Shown here in pieces: positions 17,273-25,617 of a DNA stretch of 64,000 nucleotides (within the stretch, counting starts at the first letter, position 1; each line of letters begins with the position of its first letter). The notes below the pieces were generated by a model that made no database searches, was not told the DNA's origin, and saw only the letters and a list, made by a program, of their open reading frames with translations. The translations under genes were made by a program, and so were the position numbers. Origin of the DNA: JAACFF01 sp963807975 (GTDB lineage Bacteria; Chloroflexota; Anaerolineae; Promineifilales; Promineifilaceae); contig CAWEDV010000002.1 of the NCBI GenBank assembly GCA_963807975.1, positions 310,001-374,000 on the forward strand, in the 5' to 3' direction.

Positions 17273-18718
17273 TCAGCAAAACGGCCGTATATGGTGCGCG
17301 AAGTGAGTTTCCAATCCTGCCCGATAATCTGTTTCATAGGCAATAATAAATGCGTCAAGTGCGTCACCGTACACGTCCAGAATCGAGCCGAAGGTAACGT
17401 GCAGCAACTGCCGCGCATCAAACTGCTCCAACAGGTCAGGCAGCTGACCATCCGTTAATCGATCGCTACCTGGCACCTTGTCGGGTTGGCAATCCACGAA
17501 GTAGGTCTTGCGATCTTTCTCGAAGTTCTGATGGGCCAGATCCAACATCTTACGGAAAAGTTGCGGGTCCTGGTAAGCGACAACCCGCAGCGCTTCCAGA
17601 TAACTCGTGCCGGCGGTTTTTACATGAACATAACCACGGGCCTGATCATTGATGATGCCGTAAATGCTAAATTTGTCGGAACCAGTGTGGATGCTGATTT
17701 TATAGCTGTCGAAGTAGTGCAAAATGGCCATATGCCTGACCAATTCCGATTCAAACTCTTCAATATCTCCGAGGTAGTCGACCCCTTTCTGAAATTTGCC
17801 TACAAAACGGGGGGCCAGGCTGACCAAGGGAACTCCACGATTGTGCAGTTCATTGGCGATGAAATAATGTTCATGGATAGAAGTCGGCGTGTTGGTTTCA
17901 TCGATGGACATTTCCAGATCGTAATGCTGACCGGACATTTTATCTTCGAGGGCTGCGGCCATTGCAACCGCATGCAGAACTGCTCGCCCATACTTCACCA
18001 TGGCCCGCAGAAAAGTTTCCTCATCGAAGCGCAGCGTCAACTCGCCTAGCAGCTGGGGTTGTGCACAGTACCGTTCTTTCATGGTTTCGTAAGTGCTGTC
18101 CATTCGCCTCCAGGCCATTCGGGATGCCTTTTCTTGCAGCGTCTGCAGGCCATCTGTTTGCGCCGCATTGTCCACATAATCACTGGGATCAATTGTATAG
18201 AAGGTATAACCGGCATCGATGAATGGAGCCAGGTCATTCTCTTCCTTTATATGGTCGGCGTCAGCGCCCCACGGTTCACGCCATCCTTCCTGGAAAACAC
18301 CCCACATGGCATCATCTAGGACACCTTGCGGTGTACGACCCGTGCGCGTGTTCTCGCGCACTGACTGTTGGGCAAATATGGGGGCGATGCGCTTAGCAGA
18401 ATCAGCGGCACGCAGCGAAGCGACGTGACCCGGTGTGGCTGACCCCAACCGGTCACCAAAGCCAAAGGAGGTTTGCCTTCCCAAGGGAACAGGATTCAAC
18501 CAATTGAGGCGGGAGCGTAATTCGGCCGCGTTAGCGACCGTCAGATCACAAACCAACAGGTCATTCCTCTTTTCTCCGTTAAATCCAGTCGTATCACCTT
18601 GTACAAGCAAGCGTTTCTCGCCATTATCCGCCAGTTTGGCTAGAGCAAATATGTCATCATTGCGGGTGACTATCGAAGGGGCATAGATAGTACCTTGTGG
18701 GAATGAAATGGATGTCAT
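17273..18718 (-). CDS. uxaE: Tagaturonate epimerase (UxaE)
   Basis: A 481-residue protein matching the tagaturonate/fructuronate epimerase family known from Thermotoga. Recognisable stretches are SFGFGDRLGSATPGH near residue 85, YDLEMSIDETNTPTS, the conserved EHYFIANEL and FDSYKISIHTGSDKFSIYG. His and Asp/Glu residues in the last two probably hold the catalytic metal. The enzyme interconverts D-tagaturonate and D-fructuronate and so links galacturonate with glucuronate degradation. It follows uxaC by 59 bases in the same operon. No damage is visible. Confidence 0.88.
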   Translation of the reverse strand: MTSISFPQGTIYAPSIVTRNDDIFALAKLADNGEKRLLVQGDTTGFNGEKRNDLLVCDLTVANAAELRSRLNWLNPVPLGRQTSFGFGDRLGSATPGHVASLRAADSAKRIAPIFAQQSVRENTRTGRTPQGVLDDAMWGVFQEGWREPWGADADHIKEENDLAPFIDAGYTFYTIDPSDYVDNAAQTDGLQTLQEKASRMAWRRMDSTYETMKERYCAQPQLLGELTLRFDEETFLRAMVKYGRAVLHAVAMAAALEDKMSGQHYDLEMSIDETNTPTSIHEHYFIANELHNRGVPLVSLAPRFVGKFQKGVDYLGDIEEFESELVRHMAILHYFDSYKISIHTGSDKFSIYGIINDQARGYVHVKTAGTSYLEALRVVAYQDPQLFRKMLDLAHQNFEKDRKTYFVDCQPDKVPGSDRLTDGQLPDLLEQFDARQLLHVTFGSILDVYGDALDAFIIAYETDYRAGLETHFAHHIRPFC

Positions 18719-18777
18719 TGTTTAGTTCCTTATTTTAGAAATCCTTTTTCCTCAAAAAACCGGGGGGTTGAACTGCT

Positions 18778-20199
18778 TTATAGATTGTAAGTCTCTTTGG
18801 CCAAATCATAAGCCAGCGCGTGGACCATCTGCTGAGCATCTTCTTCGTCGACGATGCCCCGTACGGCCAATCCAGCGACCCAGTTGGTGCTGGCCCGGCG
18901 CCAGAGGTCGTGCCGGGCGGGGATAGATGGGTAGGCGCGGGTATCGTCATTAAAACCGGCCGTGTTGTAAATGCCAGCCGTCTCCATTACCTGATCGAAG
19001 TAGCGATAGATGCCATTCAAGCTGTCATGGAACCACCAGGGTGGACCTAGTTTGACAGCCGGGTAATGGCCAGCCAGTGGGGCCAGTTCGCGGGCGTAGC
19101 TCGTTTCGTCCAAATTGAAAAGGATAAGCGTTAACCTGGGATCATTACCAAAGGCAGACAGCAACGGCCGAAGAGAGCGTGTAAATTCTGTGGCAATGGG
19201 AATGTCGGCGCCTTTGTCTGGACCGAAACGATCGAAAATAACGGCATTATGATTGCGAAAAGATCCTACATGTAACTGCATCACCAAGCCGTCTTCAACA
19301 CTCATGCGCGCCATTTCCAGCAGCATGTGACCAGCGAATTCAATTTTCTCTTCCTCAGATCCGCTGCCCTTCAAGGCGCGATAGAACACAGCCTCCAACC
19401 ACTCATCACTTTGACGCTCAGCGTAGGCGGTGAGCGCCGCGTGATCCGTCGCTTTCGCCCCGTTTTTCTTGAAGAAGGTGCGTCTATCTTCTAAAGCTTC
19501 AATAAAGGAACGGTAGTCGCAAATCTCGATGCCGGAGACCTCCTGCAACGTGGCGATATTTTTACGCCAATTGGGCATAGTGGGATTTATCACATTGTCG
19601 GGACGAAAGGTGGGTAAGATACGACCGTGCCATCCTGATTCTTGAATCGCTTGATGGTACTCTAACGTGTCGGTTGCGCTATCCGTTGTACACAACACTT
19701 CAATGTTAAAACGATCATAAAGCGTACGCGGACTGAATTGCGGAGATTTCAGCTTAGTATCAATCTGATCATAAATTTTCTGTGCGTTCGCGCTACCTAA
19801 CTTCTCTTGAACGCCAAAGACAAAATACAATTCGTCTTGCAGCCATATGCCTGACGGCGTGCCCAAAAAGAGATGCATGTTATCGGCAAAGGTCTGCCAG
19901 ATTTGGCGATGATTGGTTTCTACCATGCCACCGTCAACCCGCGGTACCCCCAGCTCTTCGAGGGGAATCCCCTGTGAATAGAGCATGCGGAAAATGTAGT
20001 GATCAGGAATTATCAACAACTCTGTAGGCGAGCCGAAACTATAATCAGGGTCGGCAAACAGGCGGGGGTCCACATGGCCGTGCGGGCAAATTAAAGGCAA
20101 ATCCTTAACAGATTGGTAGAGGTCAACGGCGATCCTATGCTGTGCTGGATCCGGATCGAAATAGCGCTTTTTTGATAGATGCCGGTTATTTGTGATCAT
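18778..20199 (-). CDS. uxaC: Uronate isomerase (glucuronate/galacturonate isomerase)
   Basis: A 473-residue amidohydrolase-fold isomerase from ATG 20199 (MITNNRHLSKKRYFDPDP), with AAAGGACC upstream; the open frame extends further but only inside the previous gene. LICPHGHVDPRLF carries the metal-binding HGH pair. EVLCTTDSATDTLEYH, MQLHVGSFRNHN and KLGPPWWFHDS are further UxaC words. It converts D-glucuronate to D-fructuronate and D-galacturonate to D-tagaturonate. The start lies two bases after the stop of a URO-D-family gene, so it is part of a long operon. Confidence 0.95.
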   Translation of the reverse strand: MITNNRHLSKKRYFDPDPAQHRIAVDLYQSVKDLPLICPHGHVDPRLFADPDYSFGSPTELLIIPDHYIFRMLYSQGIPLEELGVPRVDGGMVETNHRQIWQTFADNMHLFLGTPSGIWLQDELYFVFGVQEKLGSANAQKIYDQIDTKLKSPQFSPRTLYDRFNIEVLCTTDSATDTLEYHQAIQESGWHGRILPTFRPDNVINPTMPNWRKNIATLQEVSGIEICDYRSFIEALEDRRTFFKKNGAKATDHAALTAYAERQSDEWLEAVFYRALKGSGSEEEKIEFAGHMLLEMARMSVEDGLVMQLHVGSFRNHNAVIFDRFGPDKGADIPIATEFTRSLRPLLSAFGNDPRLTLILFNLDETSYARELAPLAGHYPAVKLGPPWWFHDSLNGIYRYFDQVMETAGIYNTAGFNDDTRAYPSIPARHDLWRRASTNWVAGLAVRGIVDEEDAQQMVHALAYDLAKETYNL

Positions 20200-20201
20200 A
20201 A

Positions 20202-21266
20202 TTAAAGGTCCTTTGCCTTTGTCGTTGAAGAGAGTCTGGGCCAAGTACGAGCAGCCTGAAGGAGGGCATCGATATTCTCGGGTGGTGTACCTGGTGAAAC
20301 GCCGCCGCCAAAAGATAAGATCATACCGCCTCCTGGCGCCGCCTTGTCCAGGCAAGTAAGCGCCGCTTGTTCGACTTCATGTGGTGTTCCCCGAACGCCC
20401 AGATCTAAGGGAGCGACATTGCCCATCAAGGCCACACGATGGCCCATAGTTATCTTTACTTCACCTATATCCGCCAGGTGAGAAAAGTTAAAAACATCAA
20501 ATCCGGCTCCGGACAACGCTCCATATAGATGCGCACAGGGTGTATCGTTGTGGTAGATTTTTAGCAGTCCGTCAAATTCAGTGAAGATGCGCTGCAGATG
20601 GGGGGCAAAGAATTCTTGATAATGCTTGAGCGAAACCATACCCACAACGTCATCCAAAAGCAGAATGCCCTCAGGCTCGTGCAGCCGCTTCAACTGAGCA
20701 TGAAAATAGTTAATGATCGTCGTCGTGACTGTCTCCAAGAAGCGGTTGATTTTGGCCGGATAGGTAACAAGGCCCATCATCAACTCCGTGACACCCAGCA
20801 AGAAGCTGGCGGTCACGACAGGGCCCCGGGCAGCCACCATCTTAATACCCAGCCCTTTCGCTCTCAAGCGAGATTCCATATCTTCATACAAACGAAGCGT
20901 CAGGGGCAGCAAACCATCTTCCTCTACATTAGGCAGCGATACATTGGCCCAGTAATCAATGTCCGTCGTCAGCGGTTCGATAGAGGGTGCTTGATCACGG
21001 TAGAAACGGAAGCGTGCGCCAAAGGCGGATGGCACATCTGCCATGCCATACTCCACCCAAAAACCTGGTATCCAGACGGCACTAGGAAAACGATCCAAAA
21101 GGTCTAGGTTAATGTGCAGCCATTTTTCGGGAAACAGAAAATAGTCGCGCGTGTCAATGCCCGCATAGCCCGGTAGCCAGGGACTGTCGACGATGAGGGC
21201 AACGGGAACCTGATCTGGTTCCTGTAAATACGCTGCCTGTTTAAATCGTTCCCAGGATGATGTCAT
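20202..21266 (-). CDS. URO-D-superfamily protein 1
   Basis: A 354-residue protein of the uroporphyrinogen decarboxylase/MtaA superfamily. The TIM-barrel fold is suggested by VAARGPVVTASFLLG, GILLLDDVVGMVS, LKIYHNDTPCAHLYGAL and MGNVAPLDLGVRGTP. The segment IYHNDTP stands where corrinoid methyltransferases carry the zinc motif His-x-Cys; here it is His-x-Asp. No haem-synthesis gene is nearby. The gene lies directly before uxaC (two-base gap) and after another URO-D gene. Such paralogs often sit in sugar-degradation clusters of Chloroflexota and related phyla, with unknown function. It is unlikely to decarboxylate uroporphyrinogen. Confidence 0.75.
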   Translation of the reverse strand: MTSSWERFKQAAYLQEPDQVPVALIVDSPWLPGYAGIDTRDYFLFPEKWLHINLDLLDRFPSAVWIPGFWVEYGMADVPSAFGARFRFYRDQAPSIEPLTTDIDYWANVSLPNVEEDGLLPLTLRLYEDMESRLRAKGLGIKMVAARGPVVTASFLLGVTELMMGLVTYPAKINRFLETVTTTIINYFHAQLKRLHEPEGILLLDDVVGMVSLKHYQEFFAPHLQRIFTEFDGLLKIYHNDTPCAHLYGALSGAGFDVFNFSHLADIGEVKITMGHRVALMGNVAPLDLGVRGTPHEVEQAALTCLDKAAPGGGMILSFGGGVSPGTPPENIDALLQAARTWPRLSSTTKAKDL

Positions 21267-21336
21267 TGTTTCCTCATTGGGTACTTCAACTTACTGGGCT
21301 CGGTCTGGAGGCCGGCCAAAGCAAGGTGATTAATGC

Positions 21337-22398
21337 CTAAGCTTGTTCGCTCCTAAATTGTCTCACCACCTCATACATGGCATTAATATTTTTGTCAGGG
21401 GTGCCATAGTCCATGTTAATGCAGCAAATCCCCACTTTCTCGAGCGACCCAGCCGCTTCCAATAGACGACGTGTATCGGCAGCTATCTCCTGCGGGCCTT
21501 CCTGGAGCATGCGCACCGGATTGAGGCGCAAGTTGAGGAAGGTATCAGGCAGCACCGATCTCACCTTGTCAACATCAGATCCCCAACCGACATCAACCAT
21601 GGCCAACGGCAGTTCAGCGTAGACGGGTGCAACTTTATGTAAATTGTCACCACAATGATGGATGCCGTATGGTTGGATACGGTCCGCCATATGCATCTCG
21701 ATCGGAAGTTGAATCTCACGATAGTTTGTAGGCGAGATCATCTGCACGGAACAGTTGGCATGGAAGAATATGTGGGGATCGACCTGCGCAACCATGCGGT
21801 TGACCGAAATCGAGCATCCACCGGTGCGTTGGCGTATATAGCCGGCAACATCGACGATCAATTCGCCAATCATTTCAAGCAGGCGCCGGACGCGATCGGG
21901 CGCTTCATAGAAATCGATGAACAGCTCCTGACCATAGAAATGGTAGGCCGCATTTAGGAGGCCATCGGTATTCATGTCGCCAACCAGATACCCCCACTCC
22001 GCTTCCAGCTCATCCATCTGCTGGATGATGATGTTCATGGGCCAGGTGTTACGAAAATCAGGCTTCTCCAACCCCTCTATCTGCGCCGAATCCAGGTGAT
22101 TGGGCATTGGCTGTGGAGCGGCATCCTTCTCGAAGCGAACGTCGGCGCCAAGCAAAGCGGGGATGACAAAACCGCCGGCAACATGCTGTGAGCCGATGAT
22201 TGGCCGTGGTTGGGGATCTGGTTCGCCCATGCCCATTTCGCCAAATTTTTCATAAAGAATGCGGCGCATGATCACGTCATTTTGGATGCGGGTAACAGGA
22301 TCAAAGTAGAAGGATTCATCAAAGGAGATTCCGGCAGTCTGATGCCACCAATTTGGGTTGAAAACGAGTTCAATGGGAATGAACTGGCCGGCCGTCAT
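21337..22398 (-). CDS. URO-D-superfamily protein 2, with His-x-Cys zinc-like motif
   Basis: A 353-residue URO-D-fold protein, quite different from its two relatives in the operon. YGIHHCGDNLHKVAP supplies a His-x-Cys-Gly, and KVGICCINMDYG near the C-terminus supplies further Cys. This His-x-Cys-n-Cys pattern binds zinc and activates the thiol acceptor in MtaA/CmuA-type corrinoid methyltransferases. It also has RMVAQVDPHIFFHANCS. A methyl-transfer or demethylation role is thus more plausible than for the neighbours, but no corrinoid-binding protein is encoded beside it. It follows an SDR epimerase by 39 bases. Confidence 0.68.
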   Translation of the reverse strand: MTAGQFIPIELVFNPNWWHQTAGISFDESFYFDPVTRIQNDVIMRRILYEKFGEMGMGEPDPQPRPIIGSQHVAGGFVIPALLGADVRFEKDAAPQPMPNHLDSAQIEGLEKPDFRNTWPMNIIIQQMDELEAEWGYLVGDMNTDGLLNAAYHFYGQELFIDFYEAPDRVRRLLEMIGELIVDVAGYIRQRTGGCSISVNRMVAQVDPHIFFHANCSVQMISPTNYREIQLPIEMHMADRIQPYGIHHCGDNLHKVAPVYAELPLAMVDVGWGSDVDKVRSVLPDTFLNLRLNPVRMLQEGPQEIAADTRRLLEAAGSLEKVGICCINMDYGTPDKNINAMYEVVRQFRSEQA

Positions 22399-22437
22399 AA
22401 TTTTATTCCAAGAGTTAAACGATCTTCAAGATCTTTC

Positions 22438-23433
22438 TTACGGTTGGTCACTTGGAAATACTGACTCGTACGCATTGATGATTTCGTCTATGAGCTTGTC
22501 TAGATGTTCATCTACCTCTTGTCGCGCCGGATCAGCTTGGTACCAATCAACTATCTCCTGTGCCCCCCACGAAAAGGGGATGGTGCAGGCGAAGTCTGGT
22601 GCCAGACGTTTGATCTTGCTGTTGTCGAAAATCATGCTGTTTGATTTATCGCCCAATAATCCGGCGCCGATTTCGGCATCGTATGCTGCGACCATATAGG
22701 ATGGCACATGCACCAGCCGCGGTTCCACGCCCATGGCCTGGCCCATGATTCCATAGATCTGATTCCAATTGAGCCACTCATCCGAGGTGATGTGAAACAC
22801 CTCTCCAATCGCCTGAGAATGACCCAATAAGGGCACGAAGCCTTTGGCAAAATCTTTGTGGTGGGTCAAGGTCCAGAGGGAGGTACCGTCGCCATAGACC
22901 AACACTTTCTTGCCCTGGGCCATCCGGCGAAGGGTCGTGTAGCCGCCAAAGAGTGGGATCTTGCTGGGGTCATAGGTATGCGAAGGACGGACGATGGTCA
23001 TGGGGAATTTATCGTCGCGATAAGCCTGCATCAACATTTCTTCACAGGCGATCTTGTCACGTGAGTAATCCCAATACGGATTGTCAAGCAGAGTAGATTC
23101 CTTCACCGGCAAATTACTTGGCGGCGTCTGGTAGACGGAAGCGGAACTGATGAAGATGTATTGCCCGGTACGGCCGTAAAAAAGATCGATGTCGTTCTGG
23201 ATCTGTTCGGGGACAAAGGCGATCCAATTGACCACAGCATTCCAGGTATGATCAGCCAGCACATCAGCAACAGCAGGATCATTGATGTCGCCTACCAAAT
23301 AACTGACGCCTTCCGGCAGGTCGCGCTGCGTTCGCCCACGATTCAACAAATAAAGATCAATGCCCTGCTGCACAGCTAATTCTGTACAGGCGGTACTGAT
23401 GACGCCTGTTCCACCAATGAAGAGTACTTTCAT
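22438..23433 (-). CDS. NAD-dependent epimerase/dehydratase (extended SDR)
   Basis: A 331-residue extended SDR. It begins MKVLFIGGTGVISTACTELA (GxxGxxx), has LVGDINDP, then FISSASVYQTPPS and a YSRDKIACEEML element in which Tyr and Lys form the catalytic pair. RPSHTYDPSKIP and VYGDGTSLWTLTHHKDFA are typical of sugar-nucleotide or sugar-acid epimerases. It lies between two URO-D genes in the operon. The substrate is probably a sugar derivative from the glycan, but nothing in the sequence fixes which one. Confidence 0.82.
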   Translation of the reverse strand: MKVLFIGGTGVISTACTELAVQQGIDLYLLNRGRTQRDLPEGVSYLVGDINDPAVADVLADHTWNAVVNWIAFVPEQIQNDIDLFYGRTGQYIFISSASVYQTPPSNLPVKESTLLDNPYWDYSRDKIACEEMLMQAYRDDKFPMTIVRPSHTYDPSKIPLFGGYTTLRRMAQGKKVLVYGDGTSLWTLTHHKDFAKGFVPLLGHSQAIGEVFHITSDEWLNWNQIYGIMGQAMGVEPRLVHVPSYMVAAYDAEIGAGLLGDKSNSMIFDNSKIKRLAPDFACTIPFSWGAQEIVDWYQADPARQEVDEHLDKLIDEIINAYESVFPSDQP

Positions 23434-23546
23434 AACAGCACACCATTCCCCTTGTTTATCTCAGCCCGTAGCCGAAAATTCGTAATTTCGTTCCGTCCTA
23501 ATTTCTAAAGTGACAAACCTTCGCGATTGTGAAATCGCGGCTACGC

Positions 23547-24701
23547 TTAGCGGTAACTTCCATATTCCTGCAGCGCTTCCCACATAGCCAGAATATTTTG
23601 CGGCGGTACGTCAGCTTGGATGTTGTGCACGGTGTTAAATACATAGCCGCCGCCGGCAGCCAACGCATCAATGCTGCGTTTCACATCCTCTTTGACCTCC
23701 TGCGTTGTACCGTTGGGCAGCGTCCCTTGTGTATCGACACCGCCACCCCAAAATACGAGGTCCCGGCCAAATTCGCGTTTGAGCTCCACCGGATCCATAT
23801 TGGTCGCCGTCGTCTGCACGGGGTTGAGAATATCAACGCCGATCTCGATGAAATCGGGAATCAACGGTCGTACATTGCCATCAGAATGGAAAAAGCGCTT
23901 GGCTTGGGGAGCGAGTGACGCTTGCAACTCAAATACCTGCCTGACGCGCGGCTTGAGCTGTTTGCGAAACATAGTGGGAGAAATCAACTGCGACAACTGG
24001 GTGCCATAATCATCGGCGTAGGTAACCACATCAACCACATCTGCCAATTCTGCCAGGGCTGTTTGCCAATAAGCGAGCTTTAGCTCCAATAACTTGTCAA
24101 AGAGAATGCCCGCTTTTTGTTCATCCATGCTCATCATGATCAGCAGGTTTTCCATACCGATAACGCGTTGGGCGAATTCAAATAGTCCGGCAAAGGCATC
24201 TTTGAGAACGACGGCAAAGCCGCCGGCTCGAAACTGTTTGGCTTGCTCGCGCAGTCCCGCCACTCTCCACTGCGCACCCATATCAGGCCAGGGGAATTGT
24301 TCAACTTCTTGTTTAGAAATATCGAATTTTGGTAAGGGAACCTCGACGATGCTGTAGTAAAATCCGTCCTCTTTGGGCCGGTGATGGGTGATCCCCCACT
24401 CATCATGATAGGCCCAATATTCTCCAGCATCCTCCTCATTAATCCCCCAATTGTGGCTATTGAGCGGGTAGAGACCACGAAAATCAATCCCCAGCCGTTC
24501 AGCAAAGTCATCCTCTATGATCGCCAACTGCTGAATGGTGTCGCTCAGGTTTTCAGCCGTTTGCGGCAATCCCAACACGTGCCGTAAATTGCAGTAGGCA
24601 GTTTCTTGGATGCCGGTGACCTGCACACTGCCAAGATCGAAAGGGATCCGATCCGCTTCACGGTGATCGAGGGCGATTAAGGCGCGTTCTCGCGAGTTCA
24701 C
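23547..24701 (-). CDS. URO-D-superfamily protein 3
   Basis: A 384-residue URO-D-fold protein that begins MNSRERALIALDHREADRIP, the common N-terminus of methyltransferase-type URO-D proteins. Later words are TYADDYGTQLSQLISP, FFHSDGNVRPLIPDFIEIG, DILNPVQTTATNMDP and FWGGGVDTQGTLPNGT. At the zinc-motif site it has His-x-Asp (FHSDGN) rather than His-x-Cys. Its ATG overlaps the nagB stop by four bases, so the two are translated together. Function is unknown; being tied to NagB suggests a role in amino-sugar or modified-sugar breakdown. Confidence 0.78.
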   Translation of the reverse strand: MNSRERALIALDHREADRIPFDLGSVQVTGIQETAYCNLRHVLGLPQTAENLSDTIQQLAIIEDDFAERLGIDFRGLYPLNSHNWGINEEDAGEYWAYHDEWGITHHRPKEDGFYYSIVEVPLPKFDISKQEVEQFPWPDMGAQWRVAGLREQAKQFRAGGFAVVLKDAFAGLFEFAQRVIGMENLLIMMSMDEQKAGILFDKLLELKLAYWQTALAELADVVDVVTYADDYGTQLSQLISPTMFRKQLKPRVRQVFELQASLAPQAKRFFHSDGNVRPLIPDFIEIGVDILNPVQTTATNMDPVELKREFGRDLVFWGGGVDTQGTLPNGTTQEVKEDVKRSIDALAAGGGYVFNTVHNIQADVPPQNILAMWEALQEYGSYR

Positions 24702-25486
24702 AGTGATGGGTATCCTTTCGCCGCCGCGTCAGCATCCAGATAGAGATGGATATGAGGGTTCTGGCGCATGATAGAAGCGGGACATAATTCTGAAATGGGC
24801 CCATTCAAAGTCTGGTAGACGGCCTCTGCCTTGCGTTCCTCGGGCACGATGCATAGAACGCGCTCAGCAGACAGAAGCGCCGGAATGGTGAGGGTGATGG
24901 CATGGGATGGAACCTCGTCCAACCCGCTGAAATGTCCCTCGCCCACCTGCTGCCGGCGTGAAGCTTGATCGAGGCGCACCACTTTCACCCATACGGGATC
25001 ATCAAATTCGGCAAAGGGCGGATCGTTAAAAGCAATGTGCCCATTTTCGCCAATGCCCATGGCGCATAAATCCGCCGGATGCGAATGCAGCGCTGCAGCG
25101 TATTCAGCGCAGTCCGCTTCTATCTGTCCGGTACGCGCCATGACGGGATAAAAAGCGGCTGGCGCTGGAATATGGTCGAGCAAGTGGTCGTGCAAGAAAG
25201 TCGGGAAGCTGGCGGGGTGACCCTCCGGCAAATCGATATATTCGTCCATGTGGAATATGGTGACTCTCGACCAGTCGATCCCATCCAATCCACGCAGCGC
25301 CTGCAAAAAAGTTATCTGCGAGTTCCCGGTGGCGATGATGATGTTGGCGAATCCTTTTGTGTCAATGGCCGTTTTAATGATCGCCGCAGCTTCAAGGGCT
25401 GCCGCCCTACCCATTTCTTCATTTGTCTGATAGACGGTAACCGGCAGTGAATTAACCTTCGTTTCTAGTATGGCTTTTGCAGTCAA
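24698..25486 (-). CDS. nagB: Glucosamine-6-phosphate deaminase
   Basis: A 262-residue NagB-family protein. I place the start at TTG 25486, because GAGGAG (25494-25499) lies seven bases upstream and the longer frame adds sequence without homology. IIIATGNSQITFLQAL is the phosphate-binding loop, FHMDEYIDLP carries the catalytic Asp, and MGIGENGHIAFNDPP the catalytic His. It converts glucosamine-6-phosphate to fructose-6-phosphate and ammonia. It follows nagA by 131 bases and overlaps a URO-D gene. Galactosamine-6-phosphate deaminase/isomerase (AgaS-type) is a less likely alternative. Confidence 0.88.
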   Translation of the reverse strand: MTAKAILETKVNSLPVTVYQTNEEMGRAAALEAAAIIKTAIDTKGFANIIIATGNSQITFLQALRGLDGIDWSRVTIFHMDEYIDLPEGHPASFPTFLHDHLLDHIPAPAAFYPVMARTGQIEADCAEYAAALHSHPADLCAMGIGENGHIAFNDPPFAEFDDPVWVKVVRLDQASRRQQVGEGHFSGLDEVPSHAITLTIPALLSAERVLCIVPEERKAEAVYQTLNGPISELCPASIMRQNPHIHLYLDADAAAKGYPSL

Positions 25487-25617
25487 GATTTTTCTCCTCT
25501 GATTATTGTTCGCAACCTTTCCAAGTTGCGGGCGCAAGCTGGAAAGCATGCGCTGCAAAATGTAGTACTCAATCCTGGTAGTGCGCCACGACGCATGTCG
25601 TCTCCATCAAATCATGC

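Noticed and set aside
20202..24701. Haem biosynthesis (true HemE) for the URO-D genes
   Set aside because: Three divergent paralogs are embedded in a sugar operon with no haem gene, and their metal motifs resemble methyltransferase-type members.
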